64,000 nt of DNA from Guadua angustifolia (lineage: Eukaryota; Streptophyta; Magnoliopsida; Poales; Poaceae), in NCBI GenBank assembly GCA_036346375.1, contig CM070508.1:23938852-24002851 (forward strand). Direction: 5' to 3'. This document shows, piece by piece, positions 36,401 to 46,600 of the stretch. The notes under the pieces were generated by a model, which was given only the letters and a program-made list of their open reading frames with translations, was not told the origin of the DNA and ran no database searches. The stretch's first letter is position 1; each line of letters begins with the position of its first letter. The position numbers and the translations under genes are program-made.

Positions 36401-39400
36401 CATAGTGGACCACTCCCGAAAGTTGGTCCCATCAAACATGACTGGCGGGAGAGGCATTGGTCCCAAGGAACGAGATGCAATAGCCATCTTAGAAGAGCAC
36501 AGAAGAAGTGGCTAGCAGAGGTGTTTTTTTTTGCTGCCTGGCTCGCTGGCTCGCTCCTTCTGCTGCGACGGAGAGAGATGAGGGAGGCGGCTAAGCGTTG
36601 AAGAAGCAAGCGGAGAAAGCCTTGTTACGTGGAGAGGGGGCGAGGAGAGGAAGGCAATGAGCGTGATGCGGAAGCGGAAGCAGAGCGGCGTCGCCGCCGA
36701 CGGAGCTCGTCGTGTGGGAGCTTCTACGTCGCGTGGAAGCTTCGTCGCCACGGAGCTTCGTCGCATGAGGAAGCGGCGGCGGCAGCGTCGCCAAACAAGG
36801 ATGGCCGGCGAGATGACGGCCTTCGGCCAAAGCGAAGGGCAACAGCGATGGCGTCGAGAAGGAGAAAAAGGAGGTCGCCGCCTTAGGGAAGCGATGTAGC
36901 AGCGGTGGCGTCGCCGGCGAGATGGCCGGGCGGCGGCAATGGCTGCTGATCTTTGGTGAGGAACCCTAGCTAGGGCTCTGATACCATGTTGGAATTGATG
37001 AAATGGCGACTTGATTCAATAATGGGCCAATGGGCCAAATGTATATATAAGTACAGTAGAGGATAAAAGGCAAATAGCACCCTATACAAGTCTACTTTAA
37101 CAAGAGTAACCCCTCTCAAAAGAGTAAAAAGGTTTCATGCTAAAAGAAAGTCTGCACCAAGATATGTTAGACCGTTTAAAATCTTGAGCCGTAGAAGATT
37201 TTGGATGAAACTTATCGCAGGACCAAGAATAAGTCAGTGCTTTATACAGAGTGCAGTGGAACAATCATTTAGAAAGCGAAGCTACTGGGGAGCATGAAGA
37301 GAATCTAAAGTTAGAATTTCTTGACCTATTCCCTAGTTAGCCCTAAATCTCAATTTTTGCATTTTATGGATCTAATATGCATTTTATATTTTTTATGAAT
37401 TTTTTAGAATTTATTTGATTTAATTTGTATTTATTGTAATATGGCACATGATGCAAGGTAAAACAACTAGGGTGGTAAAATGATTTAGTCTAAGCCAAGT
37501 GGCAAGAATTTATGGTAGGCCAATACGGCATTTGGGCGGTCGCATTGCTTTTTATGATATTTGATGGTTTATGGTTATGGTGATTTTTGGTTAGTCTTGC
37601 CTTGATCAATTAAAGACTTAACCTTGCAAGCATTTGAATTGAGTCATTCATACAACCACGTATCTAGTATGGGGCAGACTTAGCTGATTAATTTTTATGT
37701 CTAGGCTTTGGTACTAGCGTGGTGGTGTGGGTTTCAGATGTACAGTTAGACTCATATGGCGCAAGAGGGGGGCTCTGGATGTAGTAACCTATTCCACCAG
37801 TGGTGAAACCTCAGCAGGCAGTAATGAGCTTAAACAGAGCATTGGAAAGGGTTTATTATAATCACTCGTCTTTGTGTTGTTATGATTATATCTTGTGGAG
37901 AAAGTGTATAATCTCTGCAGAGTATAAATCTATTCGGATGCCGTGCTCGCGATATTGAGCATTGCTCGGTGATTATAGTCAAGAGTTAGTTTTTATTAAA
38001 ATAAATATGGGTATGGAGGTTGTATGTCTATGGGAGTTGGAACATGATTTAAGATTATGAGTTGGTTTATTTGGAAAATAATTGAGAAAATTTATTATTG
38101 TTATTATTTGTTTTACTGTCTTTTTAATCTATTATGCTAATCTTTTGTAAATGCTATTTTATTGCAAAATAACCATGTCAATAACCATGTCAGCCATTCA
38201 TTTGGAATAAGCCATACATATAGTATATTAGACTTGCATTTTGTGCATGACTTGTTGAGTGCTTTATATACTTACCCCTTGCAACAACACATCACTAGTT
38301 GGAAAGAAAGCTACGCGTGCTTTCGAGGAGTTTTAGGAGGAAGCGAACAATAAGGGTGCGAACCTTGTCAGTTGCCTGTGGCAAATTGAAGGGTTACTAT
38401 GAATAAGTTTATTTTCACTGCAATTTATTTATTTTTAGTCTTACCCTGCGTGGCATATTCATGTAAGGTGGACCATATGGTTGTCTAACAAGTTATATTT
38501 AATTTGATGAAGTTTTATTATAATATCATTGAGTATGATTATAATATTCATTTATGTTGAGCCTGTGTGCACTACAGTGATCCTGGACTAGTGCTGAATA
38601 CATAAAGTGTCCGGATTTGCATATTCGAGTCCCGACACCCATTCTCCTTCAGCCTTGTCCTAACTTTGGCAAGCGCAACCACAAGTGAGCTCTGCCTGTC
38701 AACTTGCGTGACTAACCCACATTTTACGATCCTAGCAACTCCCCATCTCGACCTTTTCCACTGACGAAGGGCCAAACCGTCGTAGCCGCCCCACTTCTTC
38801 CACACATCGAAATCGTAGATTCCTCCCTCTTCTCCTATTCACATCTCCTCCTTTTGGATCCCCTTCTTCCATCAATCTCACCGCAATGCATCACCAGCAT
38901 CAGCAGGAGCCACAAGCGAGTGGAAGCAGAAGGTGAAATGATATCTCTTTGTCGATCTCACCAACGGCAATCTCTCCAACTCGACTATGGTGGCACGGGC
39001 AGATCCGACGAGGGAGGCAAGGGCAAGCCTCTGCATGCATGGTGAATGCAGCAGACTGTGATGATGCCGAGGATGCTCACAGAGCTCGTCGAGGAGCCCG
39101 AGAGTAGCATGGTCACCGCTGGGACATTGCTTGCCAACTATGAATCACTGATCCTTCGCAAAAAAATGCCATATCGGTACCAAATACTTATTCGATATGG
39201 CGATCCTCCACAATCCTTCCTAGTACTATATCGGGAAGGATTAGTGAAATTCAGCATTTAAAATTAATAAAAATAATCCCAATCCTTCCCTAATACTCCC
39301 CTATACTTCCAGGCCAAAAACACGAAACCAAGCCTAATCCAAACCATCCCTCCTAACCCTAAAATATCTCTCTCACTCATTCCACCCAGCCATCTTTCCT

Positions 39401-42400
39401 ACCACTGACTTCCCTAAAATCCCCAGACCCAGCAGCCATTGCCCTCCACCCAGCCGATCGACAACTGCTACTAGCCGCCGCCTCCCCTCCAACCTCCACT
39501 GAGCCTACGGGCCACCACCGCCACCTCCCTTTGCAATCTCACAGTCATCGCCTCCCTTCTCTTCTCCCCTCTACAATCTTTCCGCTGCCACCCATCCACC
39601 CAACCTGTTAGCCGCCACCGCCTTCTCCCTCTACAACCTAGCCGCCATCGCTGCCCCTCCTCTCTCCTTCTACCGCCATTCCGCCAACCTGCCACCAACA
39701 CCATCTTCCCCCTCTACAATCTCGTCATTACCTTCTTCCTTTGCAAGCCACCGTCACCTTCTCCCTCCGCTGTCGCCTTCTCTCTTACATTTTTTATTTT
39801 TTAAACACATATATAGTTGATGTATCACTGGATTCTTGTTTTTGGGAAATTGCATAGCGTCGTATTACCGGACCTATATGGCATATCAATGATACATAGC
39901 TCGCCAGTGACAACAAACACCTTTCCTGTGGCGTTGCGAGTACCACCCCAACAACCTCCTTCTTGATGCAAGCTACCCAGACCTTCTCACCCTCCTCTTG
40001 GTTGCCAGCAGCAACCTTCCTCATCGGTGTACCATGACCTGGAACTAACTACATGGTGGCCTTAGGAATCAAATCTATCTAAAGTACACGCAATTCACTG
40101 CAATTCTTGGTGTGTTTCTTGATTCGATCAATCCATCCATTACCAATTCTTCGTTTCTTCCCTTCTCAACCTCCATCTTCTTGGTTTAATCTTGCCTGCA
40201 TGGTGCATGGTTCGTGGTGGTCTATGAAGCCCTGGCGCACCATTCGGACAATGAGTACGGCCAATACAATCAAGATAGGCATCTTGTCAAATTTCATGCT
40301 TCTTGTCACAAAATTGGATATATTTTGTACAATCACTAGCAATAATAAGGGGCCTGTGACTATCTTTGCAAATGCTTTGATCTGCTAATACAACTGAATA
40401 TTGAATACAATAGAAGAAAGAAAGGTAACTCATGATTCACGAAGTACTATACAGTTTTAGTTTTTGGATCTTTTAGGATCACTTTTGCTTTTGTTCTATT
40501 GATATAAATTGGATAAACTTTGTATGATATACATAGTAACAATGCACATCTCTAGTGTACCCTGCGGGTGGACATATTGTGGATGTTCTGATGGCAACAG
40601 CTATGTTCGTAATGGGAGAGCAAGGAGGCTACCTGCAGCTGCTAGTTCAATTAAAAACAGTAGCTTTATTTAATGCTGACTAGAACTAGAAGATCATGAT
40701 AAGAGTAAACTTCCTGGTCTATGTTATTTATTTGAGTTAACCACCTCTATTCTTTGTGGGTGATGTTGGTTACCATCGTAGGCTTTGTCGTTGACTATAC
40801 ACATGTAATGGCAGAAAGCAACTTAAGGACAATCGAATTGGCTTTTCAATGTCCGGAAGAAAAAGGTAAATCAAAAGTTACCCTTTGTTTTATATCTTGT
40901 GTTCGTTCAAGAATTCAAGTTGATTATGTTATCTTGATATTATTTAAGGCAATTAGTTAGTCCTTTAAATAAAGAAAAGAGATGGTGTGTTTGAACTATC
41001 GAACACATATGGCTATTATGAACACATATTTTTATCACAAATGTTATTCTTCTTGTTACTATTCATGATCTCAATAGCTGTTTGTTATAGGAGGGTCGTC
41101 CATATGTACATTAGAAATTAGACTACACAGATTTGGCCTCTTTAAAAATGACAGATGTGCATATACTATTGTCTAAAGATGAATTGCAAGTGGGCACTGC
41201 TGCCTAATGGTTTTGCTTTCTGCTTTTGGGCAAGGAAATAATATATCAGATTTTTCCTCCTCTGATTTTGCAGATCAAGTGGCAGATGCAAGCAAGAAAC
41301 TCCACATATGTTGTTCGTGCCAAACTAAATATATAAGGTGATCAATTCATCATTGAAGAATGTTGTAGGATATTTTGTCAAATGCCTTGTTTTATTCTGT
41401 GTGTGTGTGTGTTTTAACTTTCCATGTGAGAGTAGGATCCCATGTTAATTCTGGGGTGAAAGTACCCACGTAAGATGGATAATATATTGGAATATGTTTC
41501 AAAGTTGGCTATGAAGACTTCCTCACCTCCCCTCCTAGGATGGTGCTAAAGATAAACAAGACTAGAGATGGAAGGGTCCGGTGCTTATGAAGAAGAAAAA
41601 GAAAGTCCTAAAGGGAAGAAAAAGCTTTGATGTTTTGCAAAAAACAATGTTAGCATCTTTGGAAGAGTAGTAATTAGCTCAATGGAGCATGTTTTGCAAC
41701 CTGATTTGGGACAATTTTTAATAGGTAAACTAGTCAAAGTACTTGTGGTGGTCTTTGGGCTGTAAAGTGAGCAAGCCTCTGGCTGCAAAAAAACCGGCAG
41801 TTTCATTTTCAATAAAATGGATCCGAGGGAGACACTCTGGTTCTAATATATTTGAATTTGGAACTTTGCAATAACTTGAATTGAAACACGTATTAGTAAT
41901 TTGATTGGAACGACGATTAGGTGCTAACTCAAATACTTTATACCTGGTTTAGTCTTACATATATTTTCTTCAAAGAACATTTCTGCTTGTGCAAGGAACT
42001 GAGAATCGTCTTCGAGGTGACTTGGTGGAAACAGCAACGGGAAAGAAGTCTAATGCTAGAAATATGCTAGAAAGTCATTATATCAAACATGCATAAGGAA
42101 AACACATCCTCTTATTTTGATAATTGTTAAATGTTGCATTATATTGTTCTTAATGGGAATTTTCTAAACCACGAGATTTAGCCTTCAGATGTTCTATGAT
42201 TCTGAAATAAATTTTGTTGTTTCTATCCATCGTTTGTACTTCCTCAGCAAAATTTGTTGTTTCTATCCATCATTTTTATGATTCATGAGCGATTATAATA
42301 ATAATGCTCTTTTGGTATAAGTTATTTTTGTATGCCAACGGATTCAAACATTTTTAGAACTCAACAATATGAAGTTATATTTGTATTCCCACAGGTTGAA

Positions 42401-44751
42401 TACATGTAGCATGGATATTAATAATTTGCAAATTTTGATTTTCCATTGCAACGCAAGGTCACATGACTAGTTAAATGATAACTTTCAAATGAACTATGGT
42501 TTTACTCCCTTCAGTCACAAATACATGTTGCTTTGGGATGCATGCAATCAAATTTTTGAAACTTTGACTATCGATATCATTTTAAATATTTAGATTAGAT
42601 ACTTAAAAATTGTATGTATAGATTTCTCTCACAAAGCACATTCATAATATTATATTCTTATTTTTATAAATATAGTGCAATATAAATTAGTGGTTAAAGT
42701 TGTGTTTTGGGAATGTATTGATGTCCAAAACGACATGTATTTGTGACAGGAGGGAGTACTAAAATGGCACCATATAGTTAATAATGTAAAGTGGAAGAAC
42801 TTAAAAGAGATACAAAAAAACAAGAGCCAATCATCATTAGCACATAAGTGTAATGACTCACAGGAAAATTTATTTGTGTTCCAGCTCCCCAGTATTTCAA
42901 CGCAGCAAGATCATAGGCTCTTGCTGCAGCCTCTTCATCATCATATGCACCTATGCATTCACACATAGAATGGACGGGTATTAAGGAAAAAACATAACAA
43001 TTGTGCATTTTAAAGTTAACACTAACAGTGCTCCTTACCTAAATATACTGCAAGATCAGTTTGCGTGAAGTAGTTTCCCATGCAAAAGAAACAATGCTAT
43101 CAAATCAGATTAATGATAACTACAGATAAATAACAATTAAAAAGCAAATCATGTAGATGTAGTTAACTGTACATTAGGGCATCTCCTTAAGATATGAAAG
43201 AAATCATGCGTATGATAGAAAAACTGACGTGCAACTCTTTACCTGCAGTTAATGCATGCAGTGGTTATGGCATAATGCAAGATCAATCGTTATATAGTAA
43301 AAGGCCAACTGTTTCAAGCAAGGGTGGAAAAATATGTTTGAGTGCAAAGTGTAGAGATTGAAGAATTAGTTATTTCAATACGACTTACATTCCATATATA
43401 GATGACAGAAGATTGGTGACTATGATGTTTATAGAACTGAAGACAAATGATATATGTGATATAATGAAGTTATTTTGGACAAGATCTCTTAGATGCCAAT
43501 GTCAGTATGCACAACTTTCCAAAATATTTACGATGGCTACTGCTCTGCATTGGGCATACATAATTACATACCCTGTTTCCCTTTTTTGTTCTGATTCTGA
43601 TTCCACGTGCTTTTGTCCCAAAGGTGAGCCTCGTATCGACCTGTCCATCTATGCCTATTGATGAGACATCAAACTTAGTAATAAATTGAATGCAACATAC
43701 AAAATAAGGAAGATCGAAAAGAGAGAAAGTTTGATTCATGACGAAGTTAAGAAAGAAGTACTGGTAGACACAGCAAACTGATAAAATTGTTGATAGTAGC
43801 GCTGGATCATATTCATAAATAAAAAATTGAAGTGTGGTGGATTGGAAGATATATTCAATTCAATATGCTTAGATAAGAAGACAAAACAATGTCAGCTGCC
43901 AATTCTTACAATGAAATTGCATCAGAAGAATTCCATAAGGACCACCTTAAATAACACCAACAGACCATTTCACAAGACACATCAACCATAAAATTCTTTA
44001 GAACAGTACAAGAACCATAGCTAGTAGCTTCGTGGAATTAGCTATGGGTCTCTAAGGAAAGGATCCCCGAGCAACATGAACACTAAATAGCATCCAACCA
44101 TTAACATGAAGAAACACAAAGTGCCGAACGAGTTGTGCGACGATTGCTGAAGCTAAGGAATACAAAGGCGAAGGACAGGTGTGGACCAGAAAAAATATCG
44201 GAACTTGCTACCTACTCTGATCAGAGGTAAACCCGGTCAACCGAGCCTATACACAGACAAAGTTGAGCTCAAGATACTAAATGTGCCAAGTTCCTTAAAA
44301 ATTTGAGATCGTCCTAGATCCCGAACCGCGGGTAACACACGGCGACGGAGCACAGACAAACAAACGGATCAAGCGCCAGAGATCAAACCAAGCAAGTATT
44401 CGAAAAGCGTATGTATGGAAGCTTGATAGCGATCTAAAAATTCGACGGTGCCGTCCGCAAATTGACCGCAACCAACAAGTAGCAGCACGGTCGCACGGAG
44501 CGCCGTACGTACCGGGTGACGCCGCGGTAGATGGAGCTGCGCTTCCCCGCGGCGCAGGGAGGCATGCGGCTGATCCGCTCCTTGGCCGTGCACACGCGCT
44601 CCTTCCGCACCGCCGCGGGCCTCCTGGGCGCCTGCTCCCCCGCCCCCGCCGCCGCGCCGAACGCCGGCCCCTCTACCCCCGCTACCACCCCCGCCACGGC
44701 TTCCGGCTTGTGCAGCCCCGCGTCGGCCGCGGCGGGGTTGGAAGAGGCCAT
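24431..44751 (-). CDS. AP2-domain transcription factor, WRI/ADAP-like, exons 1-6 (3' exons not found)
   Basis: This is a plant nuclear DNA-binding protein of the AP2 family, closest by motif memory to the WRINKLED1/ADAP group. It is a join of six exons: 44751-44513, 43654-43572, 43047-43039, 42950-42862, 24625-24552 and 24481-24431. These give 181 codons plus two bases, with GT-AG introns and matching phases. Residues 1-60 are Ala/Gly-rich. Residues 71-140 form one complete AP2 domain: [56 protein letters not shown] linker ([19 protein letters not shown]) and the start of a second, weak repeat ([13 protein letters not shown]) follow. The start at 44751 lies in GGCGCCATGGC, a strong initiation context. 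Intron 4 is about 18.2 kb because of nested retroelements. The rest of the protein should follow on lower coordinates but was not recognised, so the gene is either truncated or continues across a very long intron. Confidence 0.88.
24552..24625 (-). CDS. AP2-like gene, exon 5
   Basis: The exon has 74 nt. The acceptor is ATTTAG|GTATCT and the donor AGAAG|GTATAT. It codes [19 protein letters not shown] and LVSLR, the linker that follows the first AP2 repeat in this family. The phase fits exon 4. It is separated from exon 4 by nested transposons but shows no damage. Confidence 0.88.
24801..24940. repeat. Tandem duplication, unit 70 bp
   Basis: Two copies contain CATCACATTACAT, TTGCAAAATGTATTAAGTA and TTTGAAGCATAGA, offset by 70 bp. 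It lies in intron 4, between exon 5 and the gypsy insertion. No gene is seen in 24626-25756. Confidence 0.85.
25762..29284 (+). repeat. 5' LTR of the gypsy element
   Basis: It starts TGAACATCCCGATTTTTGC and ends GGGTCCCGACA. Several ORFs in the GC-rich middle (26.1-27.4 kb) have no recognisable domain and I do not call them genes. The end region (about 28100-29284) matches the 3' LTR collinearly. Confidence 0.9.
29883..34265 (+). pseudogene. gypsy gag-pol, left part before the copia insertion
   Basis: Gag starts near 29883 ([18 protein letters not shown]). It carries [17 protein letters not shown] and MADYLKKFT, with several stops. The protease region near 31400-31445 reads [14 protein letters not shown] where functional copies have a D[ST]G triplet, so it is inactive. 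A piece with [20 protein letters not shown] lies at 31618-31680. Reverse transcriptase spans about 31860-32560: [33 protein letters not shown], and [11 protein letters not shown] in place of the usual Y/F-x-DD box. RNase H remains are near 32790-33150 (DIYCDAS and [14 protein letters not shown]). Integrase has [18 protein letters not shown] near 33540 and [17 protein letters not shown] near 33875. Many stops and shifts make it inactive. Confidence 0.85.
30601..31290. repeat. Tandem duplication inside gag, unit 343 bp
   Basis: The block starting GGAAGATAAGCGCAAGG occurs at 30601 and again at 30944. Most of the two copies is identical. The differences cluster at short CAG/CTG-containing sites, for example ACCCAGAC versus ACCGGAC and TGCACCAGGAGG versus TGCACGGGAGG. 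It covers the region where a zinc knuckle is expected. Confidence 0.9.
34266..37102 (-). mobile_element. Internally deleted copia element nested in the gypsy
   Basis: The LTRs are about 116 bp (34266-34381 and 36987-37102) and start TGTTGGAATTGATG on the plus strand. TSD AGAGT occurs at 34261-34265 and 37103-37107. Next to the right LTR the minus strand reads TGGTATCAGAGCCC, the PBS. Next to the left LTR it reads TTTGAGGGGGGG, the polypurine tract. Length is only 2.8 kb because reverse transcriptase and most of RNase H are missing. It must have been mobilised by enzymes from other elements, or been deleted after insertion. Confidence 0.93.
34385..36487 (-). pseudogene. copia gag-protease-integrase fused to RNase H tail
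   Basis: On the minus strand, gag starts at 36487 ([18 protein letters not shown], then [19 protein letters not shown]) and continues at 36086-35625 ([20 protein letters not shown] and [17 protein letters not shown]). A zinc-knuckle remnant, [20 protein letters not shown], starts at 35625. The protease motif [19 protein letters not shown] near 35415 keeps the DSG triplet. GAG-pre-integrase and integrase pieces follow ([39 protein letters not shown]). The frame then runs into a short C-terminal RNase H tail ([13 protein letters not shown]) directly before the polypurine tract. Frameshifts are fewer than in the copia elements at 3.5 and 15.6 kb. Confidence 0.82.
37108..37330 (+). pseudogene. 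gypsy integrase C-terminal remnant, right of the copia insertion
   Basis: Once the copia insert and one TSD copy are ignored, the frame resumes as [35 protein letters not shown], a basic tail as found at the end of gypsy integrases. No clear chromodomain was seen. The frame then ends before the 3' LTR. Confidence 0.6.
37342..38637 (+). repeat. 3' LTR of the gypsy element with a 2.2-kb internal deletion
   Basis: The first about 100 bp match the start of the 5' LTR and the last 1195 bp match its end. The join near 37440 replaces the segment equivalent to about 25862-28098. An ATGG-like microhomology is visible at the join. It ends CCCGACA with TSD CCCAT. Confidence 0.88.
38643..42469. other. 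AP2 intron 4, right part: no gene recognised
   Basis: 38643-39260 is moderately GC-rich with short ORFs (for example 39046-39261, [18 protein letters not shown]) that I cannot assign; it may be a captured gene fragment. 39380-39790 is a CT-rich, low-complexity run whose ORFs are compositional artefacts. 40100-42430 is AT-rich. A short GT microsatellite is at about 41398-41415. Confidence 0.5.
42430..42470 (+). mobile_element. Helitron-like 3' terminus
   Basis: The plus strand reads TTGCAACGCAA, a small palindromic hairpin, then about 11 nt, then CTAG at 42467-42470 followed by T. This is the Helitron pattern of hairpin plus CTRR with insertion before T. The 5' TC end was not located, so its length is unknown. 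Confidence 0.45.
42505..42756. mobile_element. Stowaway-like MITE
   Basis: This 252-bp element has terminal inverted repeats CTCCCTTCAGTCACAAATAC and CTCCCTCCTGTCACAAATAC, read inward from each end. It is flanked by TA on both sides (42503-42504 and 42757-42758). These are the hallmarks of Tc1/mariner-derived Stowaway MITEs. It lies in AP2 intron 4, about 105 bp from exon 4. Confidence 0.92.
42862..42950 (-). CDS. AP2-like gene, exon 4
   Basis: The exon has 89 nt. The acceptor is GCATAG|GTGCAT and the donor TTTCCT|GTGAGT. It codes [20 protein letters not shown] and [10 protein letters not shown], the amphipathic helix of the AP2 domain. It ends in phase 0 and borders the 18.2-kb intron. Confidence 0.92.
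43039..43047 (-). CDS. AP2-like gene, exon 3 (9-nt microexon)
   Basis: TATATTTAG lies between TTGCAG and GTAAGG. With flanking bases it codes VYL followed by the first base of Gly. A 9-nt VYL microexon is a known trait of WRI/AP2-type genes. It supports gene identity strongly, because the frame would break without it. Confidence 0.9.
   Translation of the reverse strand, partial: YI
43572..43654 (-). CDS. AP2-like gene, exon 2
   Basis: The exon has 83 nt. The acceptor is CAATAG|GCATAG and the donor is ACAGG|GTATGT. It codes [17 protein letters not shown] and [10 protein letters not shown], the DNA-contacting beta-sheet part of the AP2 domain. It ends one base into a codon. Confidence 0.92.
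44513..44751 (-). CDS. AP2-like gene, exon 1
   Basis: The exon has 239 nt and is extremely GC-rich, as typical for the 5' exons of grass genes. It codes [15 protein letters not shown] at the N-terminus, then [17 protein letters not shown] and [13 protein letters not shown]. The last codon is split (CG|G). The donor reads CCCG|GTACGT. Confidence 0.9.
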
Positions 44752-45013
44752 GGCGCCGCCGCAGCCGGATCAATCGATCGGGGCCGAACCGAACCGACTC
44801 GAGGAGGATTGGTAGTGTCTGCGTAACGCGTGACCGTTTGGGGCGGCGTCGTGGTGGGATTTCAAATGGGTTATGGGGTGGGGAGAACGGGGGAGGTAGG
44901 GTGAGATGGGTGATGGGGACGCGTGGAGCCCAGTGGGCCGGCACATAGGTGACAGCGGCAGACTGGGTACAGGGGAATCCGAGGATCCTGGGCGCGCAGC
45001 GCGATATGGTGAG

Positions 45014-45526
45014 TAGGGATGGCAATGGGACCCGTTCTCCGATCTCCGGTGGAGAATTTCTCTATTAGGGGATGAATATGGGAAGAAATCGTCCCCTGTG
45101 GGGATGGAAACGGAGAAAATTATTCCCCCGTCGGGGATGGCGGGGACGGGGACGGGGAATTTTTTTCCCCGCGGGGACCCGGTTAGGGATCCAAATTTAG
45201 TTTAGTCCAATTTAGTTATTAGATTGCGAACATATTCTCTAGCCCATCATATTCACATTTTCATAAATGGGACAACATAATCTTCAATGAATGCATGCAA
45301 TCTTGTTTTCCTTATCTATTGATATGATTTTAAAGTTAAAATGGCTATAAAAGCTCTTCTCTTGTGTAAAATTTTCACCGGGATAGGTCCCCGACGGAGC
45401 CCCGATACCCGAACGGGTATGGGGATGGGGGATTTTCTCCCCCGAGACGGATAATGAGGACGGGGACGGGGAAAATTTTGGATCGCGGGGACTCCCCGGC
45501 GGGGAATGGCCCCGTTGCCACCCCTA
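45014..45526. mobile_element. Ac/Ds-like non-autonomous hAT element
   Basis: The ends are TAGGGATGGCAATGGGACCC (left) and TAGGGGTGGCAACGGGGCC (right, read inward). The 8-bp TSD ATGGTGAG is perfect (45006-45013 and 45527-45534), as expected for hAT. Its 513 bp include GGGGA/CCCCG-rich subterminal motifs and no ORF of note. It lies 263 bp upstream of the AP2 start codon. Confidence 0.93.
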
Positions 45527-45534
45527 ATGGTGAG

Positions 45535-46565
45535 TGAGAGAGCTGAGTTGAGGCAAGCGGCCCGGGATCGGAAAGGGCAACAGCGGCGTCGCGTCGTGTT
45601 GGGTTGGGTCGATTTGGTACGAGTTTATCGTGTTTCAAATCTAAATCGTATCAAATTGCGATGGTCTATCGTACTCGTCGTATCGAGCCGGGCTTGCTTG
45701 GCTTGTCTTTGTCGAGCTCAAACACGGCCCATTTACGCTTCATACCTGTTTTGTACTGTGTCAGCCCAGATCTGGCCCATTTATAATATTGCTACAAGTG
45801 AAAATAACCATGGATTGATTTCTTTCTTTATCTGTCTAGAATTTCCTTTTTCTCCGGTCGAAACAAAATTCTACTATGTTTATTCTTCTCGATTTCCATG
45901 ATCCGGTTGCTCCTCCCAATCACATGTATGCAACTATGCATTTACTCCTTGATTTGCTCACCCACATATACAACGTATGCATGTATTCCCCTTCTTTTCT
46001 TTAGTCCATCTGGAGTTTTCTTCCTTTACTCCTTGATTTGTTCACCCATACATACAATGCAGACACACACGGGTTGTTTCTGGCCGTGCCGGCCCGAGCA
46101 TAGACCAAAATACTGGGCCGGGCCGGGTCGGGCTGCCCATCGTGCTCGATTAGCAAACCCGACACGGTCCGAATAACCGTGTCGTGCCGATCCGACCCGT
46201 TCAGAATAGTTCTATACCAGACGTGGGTTGAACTGGACTGAACATGCCTCGTGCCGATCCAAAATAACTCGACCCAGTGCCAACCTCTAGATGCCACGGC
46301 AGACGCAGATCATCCCACCCATCGTCGTTTCCCTGTAACGGCAACGATATGCATGACTAGATCACAAGGTCCGGCCCAGATGTCACGTCGTTCTTCACTT
46401 CTCGCTCGTAGTCGCATCCGTGCAAGCAAGTCGTCATCGCCAGCCTCCACTCCACGAGGCACATTAACAATGATGAAAGCCACCTGACGCGCAGCAGTGA
46501 GTGGAGTAGGAAGCGCGATGTGGCAGGCCTCCTTGGTCAGGAAATCTGTGATTTTTAATATAGTA
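45535..46565. other. No gene; fragments resembling hAT-type GC-rich repeats
   Basis: 45590-45790 and 46070-46291 are rich in GGGCCGGGC, CGTGCCG and GACCCG motifs of the kind found in non-autonomous hAT elements. One possible right end, GTGCCAACCTCTA, lies near 46279-46291. No paired end or TSD was found. Confidence 0.35.
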
Positions 46566-46600
46566 CTAGCAATAATAGCGCGCTACGCTGCGCCGTTCTG
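46566..46600 (-). mobile_element. Helitron-like 3' terminus
   Basis: On the minus strand GGCGCAGCGTAGCGCGC, a GC-rich hairpin, is followed by TATTATTG and CTAG, then T. This matches the Helitron 3' end format. The 5' end should lie at higher coordinates and was not determined. The repeat block to the right may be part of it. Confidence 0.5.

Larger units (their letters stand above)
25762..38637 (+). mobile_element. Ty3/gypsy retrotransposon of the long-LTR Tekay/Del type, holding a nested copia
   Basis: The 5' LTR is 25762-29284 (3523 bp) and the 3' LTR about 37342-38637 (about 1.3 kb, internally deleted). TSD CCCAT occurs at 25757-25761 and 38638-38642. A PBS-like TGGTATCAAAGTC starts at 29289. 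The internal region holds gag, protease, reverse transcriptase, RNase H and integrase in gypsy order, all broken. A copia derivative (34266-37102) interrupts the integrase region. It sits in intron 4 of the AP2-like gene, in the opposite orientation to that gene. The lineage call rests on LTR length and the look of gag and pol. Confidence 0.92.

Noticed and set aside
39471..39790. Arg/Gly-rich or Pro-rich ORFs in a CT-rich tract
   Set aside because: Low-complexity composition produces open frames on both strands; there is no motif or splice context.
44369..45025. 218-codon open frame on the minus strand rich in Arg/Gly
   Set aside because: It overlaps AP2 exon 1 in another frame and the sequence upstream of it. 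Its Gly/Arg-rich content reflects GC bias, while the AP2 frame has the family motifs and a good start context.
46050..46297. Possible hAT element with an end at CCAACCTCTA
   Set aside because: No left inverted repeat or 8-bp TSD could be paired, so it is mentioned only as a fragment.
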